Shown here: positions 22,141 to 31,622 of the stretch, one piece after another
Numbering within the stretch: position 1 is the stretch's first letter
Layout of the letters: each line of letters starts with the position of its first letter
Assembly: GCA_037044975.1 (NCBI GenBank)
Contig: JBAOIL010000039.1
Span: forward strand, 62,001-126,000
Source: JADLHS01 sp020848635
Lineage (GTDB): Bacteria; Verrucomicrobiota; Verrucomicrobiia; Limisphaerales; JADLHS01
DNA length: 64,000 bases
Direction of reading: 5' to 3'
Made by a program: the position numbers and the translations under genes
The notes under the pieces: generated by a model
Seen by the model: the letters and a program-made list of their open reading frames with translations, nothing else
What the model was told of the DNA's origin: nothing
Database searches by the model: none

Positions 22141-23987
22141 TTAAGAACGGGGAGACGTTAGCTTTTGCTTCGGCTGGATTTCCGCAATCAGCACCCCGCC
22201 GGGGCCAACGGTGGCGTGCAGTTCATCGCCATGACGCTCGAGCCGCGACGCCTCGGGCCAGGCGTAAAGTTCGCGGGCGGATTTGATGGAGAACGTCGCG
22301 CGCAGCACATCGCGCTGGGTGCAGCCGGGGTCGAGCAGACTGCCCGTGCCGAAGACGTCCCCGCGCACTGCGCCCCAAGGATTGTATAAACCGATGATCC
22401 AGGCACCGTCGGCACGGCGGCGATTGACCTGCAATATCAAGTGCGAAGTGCGGCGGAAGGGCGAGAGTTCCCGGGCGGCGGCAAGGAGCCGCTCGGCCAG
22501 TTGCGCTTCCGGGCAAAACGGGGCCGCGGCCGGCGTCGCGCCCGGCTCCGCCCGGATCACCGTCTGGTACCGCGCCCAGAGTGGTTCCGGGGCGGTGGAG
22601 GGAACAATGTCGAACAGCTCGGGCACAACGCAGGGCGGGTAGCAGGCAACCTCGGCCTGGCCGTTGGCCGGGCGGGCGGCGTTGGCAATGTCGGCGGGGC
22701 CGGGCTGATAGAGCGCTTTGAGAAGCCGGTCCCACGGTCGAACATCCGGCGGCGGAATCCGGGCGTCCAGCACCAGGGCGATCGGCGTGTACGGCTCGCC
22801 GAGGTCGGGGTGCGCTTCTTGGAAATCGAGCAGGTCGCGGGTGACGCGGCCATAGGATGACAAGGTGCCCTGGTCCCAGTCGGTGAGGTTGCCCTCCGCC
22901 CCCCATTCCTCATGGAGCGTGTGCGCCCCGGAGAGGTAGGCGTGAAAGAAGATCCGCCGCTGCAGGGCGGATGAGCAACCGAGTTCAGGTCCGACCGGCC
23001 ACTCGCTGGCGTCGAGAATTCGGCGCGGGCAGTTCCACGACCAATCCGCCTCCGGGATGAAGGAGGTGCAACCTTTGGGTCCCCAAGCCGCGAAGAAGAT
23101 CCCCCAGGGTTTGCCCGCCGCCTTGGCCGCGCCGCGCAGACTGGCGATGGCGAACTGGGATTGCTCGGAGGCCCACGGACCAACCTCAGCGAGGCCGAAG
23201 GCCGCGCCCCATTGATAGAAAGCGTGCCAGGTAAGCCGGCCCCAGTGGCTGCCCTCGGCGTAGCTGAAATGCGATCCGAAGCGAGATCCCTGCGCCGGGC
23301 GTTGCGCTCAATCTCCGACCACCAGGCGGCGGGCGCCGGGTGGACCCGCCCGGCGTAGTCATCCAGCGTGCCGTACTCAAGCCAGCGCCCGGCGCTTTCC
23401 CAGTTGAAGTAGCGGCGTAGCGCGTCCGCCCGCACGGGCTCAGTGGCATAGCGCTTGTCGGCCTTGACGAATCGCTCCCAGTCGTTGTGCGTGTTACAGA
23501 CGGTCTCGTGCACCTGTCCGCCGAGAAATCGGCGTCCGAGCAACGCCGCATATTCCGCGATGAGTGGCTGATCGAAGTCGTAAGCGAGGTAGGGCGCTCC
23601 ACCCGCGACGCGATCAATGACGAACGAACACTGCCGCTGCCGGATGAGCTGGTGCAATTCGCCCCCGACGCGAGCAACGGTGTTGAACCGCCGCGCCGGA
23701 TCGTCCCCGAACGGTGAATGCACCAGCCGGATGCCGTTGCTCGATCGCAGCAGTCCCGCCTTCGCCAAGCCCTTCCAGTACCGGCCCGTCGCTTCGTAGG
23801 TGTGCAGGAACGAAAAGCTCTTTTCGGATGGGGGCGGAACGGCGACGGCCACATCGGCGGCCTGGCAACGCGCGCCCGATGGCCCCGCAGGGCCAAGTCC
23901 GGCCAACGCCAACGTAGCGGCCGTGGTCTGCAGAAACTGGCGACGGTTTATATTGGAAAGGTCCGATTCGCGCTGTGATCCATTCAT
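22141..23987 (-). CDS. Tat-exported glycosidase-like protein of unknown family (frameshifted)
   Basis: ATG at 23,987 gives a twin-arginine signal (NRRQFLQTTAATLALAGLG). The protein of about 615 residues has a pattern of Trp/Asp/Glu-rich segments typical of TIM-barrel carbohydrate-active proteins: LHTYEATGRYWKGLAKAGL, HETVCNTHNDWERF, then after a one-base shift near 23,290 GSHFSYAEGSHWGRLTWHAF, WGIFFAAWGPKGCTSF and AYLSGAHTLHEEWGAEGN. The C-terminal third (VNRRRADGAWIIGLYNPWG ... GDELHATVGPGGVLIAEI) looks like an all-beta accessory domain. Conserved acidic residues (HEEWGAEGN) could be catalytic, but this is inference. It is followed on the same strand upstream by the oxidoreductase gene at 24,181. 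Confidence 0.6.
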
Positions 23988-24180
23988 GAGTTCCAATCGT
24001 CGTTGGGTGCCTTTGCGCCCGACGCATCGCCACCGCCCGCCCCGCCGGCTGACCGCCATGGGTTTTCTCACCGCGCGCTTTCGGGGTTGGGGCGGCTTGG
24101 GACTTCGCGGCCGCGACCTCGAAGGCCACCGGCCGCATGCCCGCCTCAACGAAGCCAACCGCGCCGGCACTACTGCCGCT

Positions 24181-25557
24181 TCATACCGTGAGGTCTTTGA
24201 GTTCCCAACCCTTGCGGAACTTGGGGGTGATATACTCGTTGGCTCGCTCGTTGTTGGTGAAACGCAGGTTCTTGCCGTCCCAGAGGAGCTTCTCGTTCGG
24301 GAAGCGCCAACTGATCGCCCCCAGCAGCATCCACTCAGCGTAGGGACCGGCAATGCTGAAGTTGGAACATGCCGCTTCGCCGCCCTTGCAGGCGCGAATC
24401 CAGTCCTGAAAATGCCCGGGTGAACGCTTCAGCACCGGTTCGGGCCACTTGTATCCTTCCATCTTATCGGCGGGCAACAGGTGGACGCTCTCGCCACGGC
24501 CGCCGGTCCCCATGAGCCCTTTCGTGCCGACGAAGATTTCATTGTTGCCCTTGAGGTCCTCGGCCGTCAGGCCGACGGGCGGTTTGAAATTTGCGGCCAG
24601 GCTGCCTTCGTACCAATAGACCGTCACCGGCGGCATCTTACCGGCGGGGACATACTTGTTCCGGCGCTCGGGGAACTCCAGCTTGCAGACATAGCTGGGA
24701 TAGGTCACGGGGTTTACTCCCTCCACGGCGGTGCATTCAACGCTGGTGGGACTTTCAAGCTGCAAGGCCCAGTTGGCAGGTCCCAGTTGGTGGATGCCCC
24801 AGTCCCCGATCATCTGCGTGCCGTAGTCGAGGAAGCCGCGCCAGTTGGACGGATGAATTTTGGGACTGTAGGTGTGGTTGGCGGCCCGACCCGTCCAGAG
24901 ATCCCAATTGAGTGTCGATGGAACCGGTTCGACCGCCGGCCACTCCGTGATACCGCGGGCAAAGCCGCCGGCACTCATGGAATGCACCTCCGTGATATCG
25001 CCGAGATCGCCGTGCCAGATGGCTTCGCAGGCAACGCGCGTCGCGACGGAGGAATATCCCTGATTGCCCATCTGGGTGGCGACCTTGTATTTCTGCGCCG
25101 CCTTGGTCAAGAGGCGCGCCTCCCATACCGTCTGAGTGAGGGGTTTCTGGCAGTAAACCGCGATGCCGCGCTCCATGGCCCGCAAGGCCACACTGGCGTG
25201 CATGTGGTCGGGAATCGTAATGGTAATTCCGTCGAGGTTCTTCTGCTCCTTGTCCAGCATCTCACGAAAGTCGCGGTACAGCTTGGCGTTCGGATACAGT
25301 GCGGCGGCCTTGTTCAACTGGCTCTCGTCCACGTCGCAGAGCGCGTAGATGTTCTCACTGCTGACGCTCCGGACGTCGTTGGCGCCCTGCATCCCACCCA
25401 CGCCGACGCAGCCGATATTCATTTTATCGCTGGGCGCCAACTGGCCGCTGCGGGCCAGGACATGCCGCGGTAGGATGGAAAAGGCTGCCAATGCCGCGGT
25501 GGTGCCGAGGAACTCGCGGCGGGTAAACTGCGTCCGATGCTTCCGTTGTTCTTTCAT
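24181..25557 (-). CDS. Tat-exported Gfo/Idh/MocA family oxidoreductase
   Basis: The start at 25,557 (MKEQRKHRTQF) gives a Tat signal (TRREFLGTTAALAAFSIL). The Rossmann domain follows with NIGCVGVGGMQGANDV, ALCDVDE, ITIPDHMHASVALRAMERG and the family motif VYCQKPL (the EKP-type Lys, here QKP). The C-terminal substrate domain has GDWGIHQLGPANWAL, with the conserved D-x-x-x-H pattern. Such exported members probably oxidise or isomerise sugars in the periplasm with bound NAD(P). The gene is upstream of the Tat-exported glycosidase-like gene on the same strand, so they may act on one substrate. The longer upstream start at 25,611 would bury the Tat signal. Confidence 0.88.
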   Translation of the reverse strand: MKEQRKHRTQFTRREFLGTTAALAAFSILPRHVLARSGQLAPSDKMNIGCVGVGGMQGANDVRSVSSENIYALCDVDESQLNKAAALYPNAKLYRDFREMLDKEQKNLDGITITIPDHMHASVALRAMERGIAVYCQKPLTQTVWEARLLTKAAQKYKVATQMGNQGYSSVATRVACEAIWHGDLGDITEVHSMSAGGFARGITEWPAVEPVPSTLNWDLWTGRAANHTYSPKIHPSNWRGFLDYGTQMIGDWGIHQLGPANWALQLESPTSVECTAVEGVNPVTYPSYVCKLEFPERRNKYVPAGKMPPVTVYWYEGSLAANFKPPVGLTAEDLKGNNEIFVGTKGLMGTGGRGESVHLLPADKMEGYKWPEPVLKRSPGHFQDWIRACKGGEAACSNFSIAGPYAEWMLLGAISWRFPNEKLLWDGKNLRFTNNERANEYITPKFRKGWELKDLTV

Positions 25558-26155
25558 AGCTCTTTTTCTTTCTGTGTGTGACGAATTGGTTTCAGAAAAT
25601 CCGACCGGCAACCGCCAAAGTGCCGGGTGGCTGGCTTAAAACATCATCCCGATCCGAACCAGCAGCTCCCCTACCGCCTCCGGCTTGCGGGGAACAGCGC
25701 TGGTTGTTTCGCCGAAGATTGTATGCTGCCCCAGCGGTTTCGGCTCATCGTGCGTAGGGTGTACGAAACGACGGACGATAAGCAACCATTTTGACGCCGT
25801 TGAATTTGCGGGTGGCCCGCTTATCCCTCCGTCACGTTGCGTAGAGGTGTCCACCTGCGGGTTTCGGCTGGCTGGCCTCATCCGTACGCTCACGCTTTAG
25901 AAACGGTTGCAGGCTCCGGCGACCGGTCAAATCAATGAAGGCCGGCACCGAAAACTGGAGTTCGCGCTTCAGAAAACCCGCGTTTACCGCGCCCGACCCG
26001 GTCGGCATTCGCCGCCTTGACGCCTTCAGGACTCCGAACGCAAGGCGCCCGCCGATGAGGGCAAACCCCTCGACCAGTGGCTGTACGATGTCATCAGCAA
26101 TATGCAGCCGGCGACGCAGTTCGTGTGGCTTCAGACCCTGACACCTTAATGGGGA
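25558..26155. other. Intergenic with possible gene debris
   Basis: No intact gene. At about 26,035-26,150 a frame reads ERKAPADEGKPLDQWLYDV ... QFVWLQTLTP and stops. It looks like the end of a broken protein, but I do not recognise it. Confidence 0.35.
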
Positions 26156-26866
26156 CTAGTAATCCAAGCGGTCAAGCTGCAGCTTGAGGTTGCGGTAAAC
26201 TTCGCCAATGGCTTGGCGGTGGTAAATGGGGTACAGGGCTCGATCCCGAATTACATTTCCGGTTTGATGAAGGGCCGAATGCTGGATTTCGGTTCCCCCC
26301 TTACCATCGTCAACCAACCGGATCGTTTGGGCGCCTTTGGAGGGCCCGGAGGATACGTAACTGAAAGTGATGGTTCGCTGTCCTTGATCAACTTTGGTCA
26401 CCACCAAACCGACCGGAAATTTCACCAACCCAAAAAGAATCCGCAGCTCGATGAAAAATATCTGTCCGGGCTCCAGCCCCGGGTAGTTATCCCCGGGAAA
26501 AATGACCCGTTGGCTCCCCGGCGAGTAAATAAATCCGCAGGAAACCGTTCGACCCTGCCAGATTTGGCTCGGGGGGGTGGTGAGGATGGCATGCCACGCC
26601 GTTGCCGGACTTTGTCGCAGATGGAAACGATGGCAATTGAGATTAAACCGGTTGGTGTCGGTGGTTTCATCCACGGACGGGCGAAAATCCTCAAACCACA
26701 CCATCCCCAGCTTTTCCTGCTGCTTCAAAAACCGGCGGATAGATTTCGGTGCGATGCGGCCAGTATCGACCTCGCTCAGCCGAGTTTGAGCCTGGCCAGC
26801 CGCCTGGCTCATCGAAAAAAGAACGATCAAGAGATATTTGTGGAAACCGGAAACAGCTTGATTCAT
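26156..26866 (-). CDS. Exported SRPBCC-like protein of unknown function
   Basis: ATG at 26,866 (MNQAVSGFHKYLLIVLFSM) gives a signal peptide ending near AAGQA. The mature part has an N-terminal helical region (IRRFLKQQEKLGMVWFEDF). An alternating beta pattern with a late helix follows (VGLVVTKVDQGQRTITFSYV, AQTIRLVDDGKGGTEIQHSA, YPIYHRQAIGEVYRNLKLQL). That resembles a START/SRPBCC fold and distantly DUF1990. No function can be assigned. It stands between debris and a divergently spaced hemerythrin on the same strand. Confidence 0.55.
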   Translation of the reverse strand: MNQAVSGFHKYLLIVLFSMSQAAGQAQTRLSEVDTGRIAPKSIRRFLKQQEKLGMVWFEDFRPSVDETTDTNRFNLNCHRFHLRQSPATAWHAILTTPPSQIWQGRTVSCGFIYSPGSQRVIFPGDNYPGLEPGQIFFIELRILFGLVKFPVGLVVTKVDQGQRTITFSYVSSGPSKGAQTIRLVDDGKGGTEIQHSALHQTGNVIRDRALYPIYHRQAIGEVYRNLKLQLDRLDY

Positions 26867-26982
26867 TTCAGATATGATTTTTGGGAATGTTTCCAAAATC
26901 ATCAATCTGAAAAGCGAAGAGCCACTCGGCCTGAGAAAGAGCCGCCTTTGGATGAAAACCAACCGCAGCCGGAATTAACGGG

Positions 26983-27435
26983 TCACAGGTGGGTTACGGG
27001 AATCTGCTGAGCATGAATCCACTCCCGACCAAGGTCGTTGAGCGTACCATGATGTAATGTCGCTTCGATGAGGGGGAAGATGATCCGCTCCTCCCGCTGA
27101 AAGTGTTTGCGCGCGGTAGTCATTGTCGCAGCCAGCAGGCGGCAGGCGGCATCGAGGTCTTGCGTCACCTGGATCTGCGCCAGCCGCCCGTCAATTTCGT
27201 CATGGTCCTGATAAAGACAATCAATCGGCCCCCGCTCCCCCAGCATTTGATCCAAGGCCGCGTAAGACAGATCTTCCTCCCGTTCACCATGGCTTTCCAG
27301 CAGCCTGGTTACCAAACTGGCAAGGAACTTAACCTCCGCCAGCCCTGGCCGAGCCGTCAGACGCCCCTCAATCTGATCGAAGACGGTCAGAAATACTCTA
27401 TGCTCGACTGCCATAGCATCAGTAATGGAAGCCAT
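26983..27435 (-). CDS. Hemerythrin-domain (HHE) protein
   Basis: About 150 residues forming one four-helix HHE domain. Metal-ligand candidates are in order EH at the start of helix 1 (AVEHRVF), HGEREED in helix 2, YQDHDEIDGRL in helix 3 and HFQREERIIFPLIE in helix 4. The set fits a di-iron site binding oxygen or NO, or reacting with peroxide. ATG at 27,435 is preferred over the TTG two codons earlier. It is monocistronic as far as can be seen, on the same strand as its neighbours but with gaps over 100 bases. Confidence 0.85.
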   Translation of the reverse strand: MASITDAMAVEHRVFLTVFDQIEGRLTARPGLAEVKFLASLVTRLLESHGEREEDLSYAALDQMLGERGPIDCLYQDHDEIDGRLAQIQVTQDLDAACRLLAATMTTARKHFQREERIIFPLIEATLHHGTLNDLGREWIHAQQIPVTHL

Positions 27436-27612
27436 ACACAATCTTAATACGCGATCAAATCCATTAGTTCAAGCCCCAATTCGCGACGGGCGCCGGGCAG
27501 TCGGGCCGATGCCAAATTGCCTTCAGCGGCGAAGGAATAAAGGCCGCGCCAGCCGACCTAGCCGCCGGAAATCCACCACGGATTGGCCCTGCGCCGGGAA
27601 ACCGATCCCGCC

Positions 27613-27984
27613 TTACGAGCCGATTTTGTGTTGCGGCGAGGTGGCCGCGTTAACACAAGTGACGCTTGGATTCGCACTCACGGTCCCGCCCAACACATAG
27701 TCCTTGTTGCCCGCCGGGCATTTCGGAACTTCATTGCCTTTGATGTAATTCTTAACATCGTTGGCCGTGACCGGGTCGCCGTCGGCCTTGTTGCTCTCCA
27801 CGGCAAAAAGATCAATCGCGCCGGCGATTTGTTTCATATTGCTGACGCAAGCGTTGGCCTGCGCGGTGTTACGGGCCTTGACGAAGTTCGGAATGGCGAT
27901 GGCGGCAAGCAAACCGATAATCGCCACCACAATCATAATCTCCACCAGTGTAAAGCCGCGTTTGCCATTTTGATTTCGTTTCAT
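27613..27984 (-). CDS. Type IV pilin / pseudopilin
   Basis: 123 residues. The prepilin peptidase site is KRG^FTLVEIMIVVAIIGLL with Glu5 present, then a hydrophobic helix and a small globular domain (ACVSNMKQIAGAIDLF, VPKCPAGNKDYVLGG) with three Cys, including CPAG and a later VTCVN. The size and the Asn-Tyr-Ile-Lys-Gly segment resemble the abundant pilin-like proteins of Verrucomicrobia. It is likely a major subunit of a type II secretion or pilus-like fibre whose assembly genes lie elsewhere. Convergent or neighbouring genes are unrelated. Confidence 0.85.
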   Translation of the reverse strand: MKRNQNGKRGFTLVEIMIVVAIIGLLAAIAIPNFVKARNTAQANACVSNMKQIAGAIDLFAVESNKADGDPVTANDVKNYIKGNEVPKCPAGNKDYVLGGTVSANPSVTCVNAATSPQHKIGS

Positions 27985-28169
27985 ATTAATTGTTGCTTAG
28001 TTGTATGAGCCACGCCGTCGGGCTCGCACCCGCCAAGCTTCAGCCGTGCTGCCAGCTTGCTGCCGCGCAAATTGACCGCCAGCCACCCCGTGATCCAACC
28101 CCGCGGGTTGGAATCAGTTTCGGTGAAAAACAACGCTTGGCCCCGGCCGCCAAAACCGACAGCGCGATT

Positions 28170-28313
28170 CGACCCCGGCATAAACCCACTTCGAGCGGTA
28201 AAAGGTCCGCGCTGTCACGTCGTAACGCCGAATCACCTTCCGCGCCGAATCAGCCTGTTCGGCTTCTCGCAGGACCTTCACAACCTGCTCCGGATTTTAT
28301 CGTTTGCCTCTCA
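28170..28313 (-). pseudogene. IS3-type OrfA transposase remnant
   Basis: The minus strand reads EQVVKVLREAEQADSARKVI, then RRYDVTARTFYRSKW, matching the HTH_Tnp_1 helix-turn-helix of IS3-family OrfA (pattern ILREAE....CR..GI...TFYRWK). A stop follows the first few codons (MRGKR*) and the 3' part is missing. Confidence 0.6.
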
Positions 28314-28513
28314 TGTCTTGCCTTTCCTTTGCCGCAAGCCTCACTCGCTAGCCAGTCCACTTTTCGGGGGGCAGTTCAATTATCGCAGCGTATCGGAAAA
28401 GTTACCCCACATGGTATTTAACAAGTTGTCGAAACGCTGATTGAATGTCGCTCGCGCAGGTAGCAGATTAACGGCGTTAGGTTAGAGATCGTAGTTTGGA
28501 TTGACTGATACGG

Positions 28514-28552
28514 AGGCGCTCCGGGTATTGGCTTACGCGGAGCGCCTTTTCT
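28514..28552 (+). terminator. Rho-independent terminator-like hairpin
   Basis: GGCGCTCCG pairs with CGGAGCGCC across a 15-base loop, followed by TTTTCTTTT on the plus strand. No plus-strand gene is found just upstream, so it may belong to an unseen small transcript. Confidence 0.5.
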
Positions 28553-28626
28553 TTTGTGTGGAAAGAAGGTCTGAGGGCTGACAATGTGTAATGCATGTCT
28601 GCCCCGTGTCTGCCCTCATGTCTTCT

Positions 28627-29874
28627 TTAAGGTTGTATGGGAATTTCAGGCGGGACGGGTTGTCCGTCATGCAGGCGGCGGGCGGCCTCGCCAACGAGCC
28701 GCAGATACCAGTCGCTGGGTAAACCATCGTAGCCGACAAAGCGCCCTTGCTGGGGCGGAGGTACTGGTCACTTTGAAAATGGCGGTGCCCTCGTCCACCT
28801 CGTCAAACATCGCCACGTAAATGGCGTCCGCCCCGAGCCGGGACAACGCGTGGAACTGCTCCCACAGAAACCGGCCCCCCCGCCGTGGGATCAAACTCGC
28901 CCCCGCGCCTGGCGTTGCAGGTTGTCCCAACTAAACCCCGGATAGACCACGGGCATCCAGAGCATCCCCAGGCGGTCGCACTCGCGCTGATCTCCAGCCC
29001 AGCAATTCGTGGCCGCATGCTTTACGCCGGCCGCGTCGGTGACGTAGTTGCCCATATTCCACGGACAATACGCCCCGAAACGCCGGGAGAACTTCTGCCA
29101 GGCGGGGTCGGGATTCCTGCGCCAGTTCCAGTCGCCGCCCCCGACCAGGAATGCGGAATATCGGCCTGGAGATTGGAAAAAGTCGATCAGGTGGTTGGCC
29201 AGCTCGGCGGTCATCGGATTGTGCTCGTTCCCAAAATAAAAGCCCCAAATTTGCACGACCGGTCGGCCGCTCTGATGGAGATACCGCGGATCATACACGA
29301 TTTGAGCGTCCACCATTTTCTTCCAATCGGCCGTGAGCACATCGAAAATGTGATCCGCCGGCATGCCGGCGATATCATAGGAAAGGGCCCAGACGCGGCC
29401 GGTCTCCCGGGCGGCGGTGCGAACATGGTTGAGGGTCCGCAAACGGGAGGGATACCGGTTCGGCTGCGGGCCACCGGGTAAATCCACGAGAAAGTGCTGC
29501 AACCAGACGCCGTCAATGCCGTAATCGCGCATCCACTCAAAATGCCGGAGTACGGTGCGCGCATTGTCGGAGCTGAACAGTTCGGCTGGGGATCCCCCGG
29601 GATGGGTGAAGCCCGGCGCGGAATACTCGGCCATGTCCGGCCACATTTCGAAAGTAAGCAGGTCGGGGGTGATCTGGCGCGCATCCCGGCTCCAGTGACT
29701 CCACCCCAGATTAGCCGCATCCCCCGGACAGCGAAACCACCCTTGGTAGCCGAACAGCACCTTGCCCCTCAAAGACGATGCGGCCACGGTACCCGCGGCG
29801 GCTGACGGCTCTTGCGCCGTGGTGCATCCGACGAGTCCGGCGATGACGAGAACGATGGGAACACATATACGCAT
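28627..29874 (-). CDS. GH71/GH99-like lipoprotein (frameshifted near the 3' end)
   Basis: ATG at 29,874 opens a lipoprotein signal (CVPIVLVIAGLVGC; lipidated Cys at GC). The catalytic-like barrel shows VLFGYQGWFRCPGD, LGWSHWSRD, FEWMRDYGIDGVWLQHF, YDIAGMPADHIF, VVQIWGFYFGNEHN and WMPVVYPGFSWDNLQ, all typical of the GH71/99-like "xylosidase/arabinosidase" proteins of Bacteroidetes and Verrucomicrobia. Shifts near 28,905 and 28,760 join the end (FLWEQFHALSRLGADAIYVA MFDEVDEGTAIFK; then FVGYDGLPSDWYLRLVGEAA). GH99 members are endo-acting on alpha-mannans, but the real substrate here is unknown. A longer upstream frame to 30,240 has no signal and is not credible. Confidence 0.8.
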
Positions 29875-30296
29875 GGTCGTCCAAGGCCTCGTAGGGTTCA
29901 GTTGCCGTTTGGCCGATTCCAGACCAGCCAAGTCCTCCGGGCGGCTAATGTCCGCCCGCACCATTGTAACCCGCGCCGCGCAAATCCTCCGCCAAATCCA
30001 TTTCAATTTCGACGCCGCTTCATCCAGTATCGGGTTCAAATGCAGGCGGAGTTCCGATCGCAAGCGGAGGAGGGAACAGCGAACCACCCAGGCATGCTGG
30101 ATACCCGCCGGGCGATTCGCAAAATGTTGCGTCGCCGTTGCCCCCCTTGATCCCTGCGTAAACCCAGTCCTGCTTGCAGTCACGGTCGAGGTCGGCCGCT
30201 CAGGCCATGGGATCTTTCCGAGCACAGGATCAAGCTGCACAATACAAGCGCTGCGGTGATCCGCTGGCTGAGGTTGTGGGGCGCGGCGGCGGCCGG
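29875..30296. other. Intergenic, no clear gene
   Basis: GC-rich DNA between two minus-strand genes. No recognisable protein, RNA or terminator. Confidence 0.4.
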
Positions 30297-30635
30297 TTAC
30301 TTCTTCTTTGCTGCTTTCCGTTTGGCCCAGATTTCTTTCAGCTTTGCCGAAAGGAGCGCTTTGGCAGCAGGACTCAGCTTGCGCTTGCGTTTGCGTTTCG
30401 TCTGCGACGCCAGCGGTGCGGATTTCCTCGCCGCCCAGCGTTTCGTTTGGGCCGCAGAAATCAAGGCCCGCGCTGCCGCACTCATCGTGCGTTTCTTTTT
30501 GCGGCCTTCAGCATGGGTGGGAGCGGGCGTGGCTGCTCCCAGAATACGGGTCAGTTGCTGCTGCAGTCTCGCCATCTGGTCTTTGATGGCGGCGGCCTGC
30601 CGCAGTTGACTGGCCGATAGTTCAGATATGTTCAT
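30297..30635 (-). CDS. Small Lys/Ala-rich protein with two basic repeats
   Basis: 112 residues. An N-terminal coiled-coil-like helix (ASQLRQAAAIKDQMARLQQQL) is followed by two related basic units, KKKRTMSAAARALISAAQTKRWAARK and KRKRKLSPAAKALLSAKLKEIWAKRKAAKKK. The unit (MS/LSxAAxAxIxAAxxxxWAxxK) is common in small Verrucomicrobia and Acidobacteria proteins of unknown role, and its charge suggests DNA or RNA binding. No signal or membrane segment. The protein ends in a poly-Lys tail. Confidence 0.6.
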   Translation of the reverse strand: MNISELSASQLRQAAAIKDQMARLQQQLTRILGAATPAPTHAEGRKKKRTMSAAARALISAAQTKRWAARKSAPLASQTKRKRKRKLSPAAKALLSAKLKEIWAKRKAAKKK

Positions 30636-30835
30636 GGCTCAACCCTAGAAGATAAGCGAGTCAAAGTCAAAACGGCGTCGCCATCCGTTGTTCCGTTGTT
30701 TGCCGGCTGTCGGTGTTGGCCTGCACTCTTGCCGCTCACGGAAATCGAAGCCAAAAGTCGGTGAACTCGGAACGGGACAAACTGTAATCCCTCCAATCCT
30801 CTGGACAGGCCACCGTCCCGTTTTACCCTGCGGGC

Positions 30836-31489
30836 GTGCTGATCGCATTTCATAAACCCTACGGCGTACTGTCCCAGTTCACAGCGGATGGCTCGCCGAA
30901 TCGTCCACTCGCCGAGTTTGGGTTTCCGAAAAATACCTATCCCATTGGCCGCCTCGACGCAGACTCCGAAGGCTTATTACTGTTGAGCGATGAACCGGCG
31001 TGGAACGCACGCCTGCTTGAACCGCGGCATGCCCACGAGCGCGAGGACTGGGCGCAAGTGGAGCGCATTCCCACCGCCCAAGCCCTAGAACAACTCGCCG
31101 CTGGGGTGCTGGTACAAGGCCGCAAGACTCTGCCCGGCCGCGCTTGGCTGCTCGATCCGCAACCCGTCGTAGCAACGGAATTTTCCTCCCCTGATCTGAC
31201 GGTTACCGGCTTCCCATCCGATGGGGAAAGGAACGGACTGCGACCCGCTCCCAGGATCCTCGCTCGCCATCCGCCCATTCGTTTCCGCAAGAGCGTGCCA
31301 GACTGTTGGATCGGTCTGGAGTTGATCGAAGGCAAGAATCGCCAGGTGCGCCGCATGACCGCCGCCATCGGCCATCCGACCCTCCGTCTGCTGCGGGTAC
31401 GGATTGGCCAATTGACTCTCGGTCATCTGGCCTCGGGTAAATGGAAGGTTTTAGCCCCTTCGGAGCGGACACTGGCGGCGGGGGGATGA
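30836..31489 (+). CDS. rluE: 23S rRNA pseudouridine synthase, RluE/RsuA type
   Basis: A GTG start gives the family opening FHKPYGVLSQFT. The catalytic Asp lies in GRLDADSEGLLLL (motif II). Further motifs are WAQVERIPT, GLELIEGKNRQVRRMTAAIG and HPTLRLLRVRIGQLTL. It matches the RluE subgroup, which makes a single pseudouridine in helix 35 of 23S rRNA in E. coli, and lacks the S4 domain as RluE does. Between LLDPQPVVA and PPIRFRKSVPDCW there are about 25 extra residues (SPDLTVTGFPSDGERNGLRP) not expected from E. coli RluE. The plus-strand gpx gene follows 130 bases on. Confidence 0.85.
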   Translation: MLIAFHKPYGVLSQFTADGSPNRPLAEFGFPKNTYPIGRLDADSEGLLLLSDEPAWNARLLEPRHAHEREDWAQVERIPTAQALEQLAAGVLVQGRKTLPGRAWLLDPQPVVATEFSSPDLTVTGFPSDGERNGLRPAPRILARHPPIRFRKSVPDCWIGLELIEGKNRQVRRMTAAIGHPTLRLLRVRIGQLTLGHLASGKWKVLAPSERTLAAGG

Positions 31490-31622
31490 TCCCGCATAAA
31501 CCCAGCGCGGCATCCTCTCGGAAGGCAGCACTCCGCTATCAATCGCAGTCAACGCCACTGCCAACTCTTCCAAACCAACAAGCGGGTTTGACAACCGGGT
31601 CGTTCCAGCCAATTCTTCTGTC

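Noticed and set aside
22557..24353. 598-codon open frame on the minus strand
   Set aside because: Only the part from 23,987 to about 23,290 is real coding; the rest is a shadow of the frame-corrected Tat protein and the upstream spacer.
29872..30240. Long N-terminal extension of the GH71/99-like protein
   Set aside because: The lipoprotein signal begins at 29,874; an upstream extension would bury it and has random composition.
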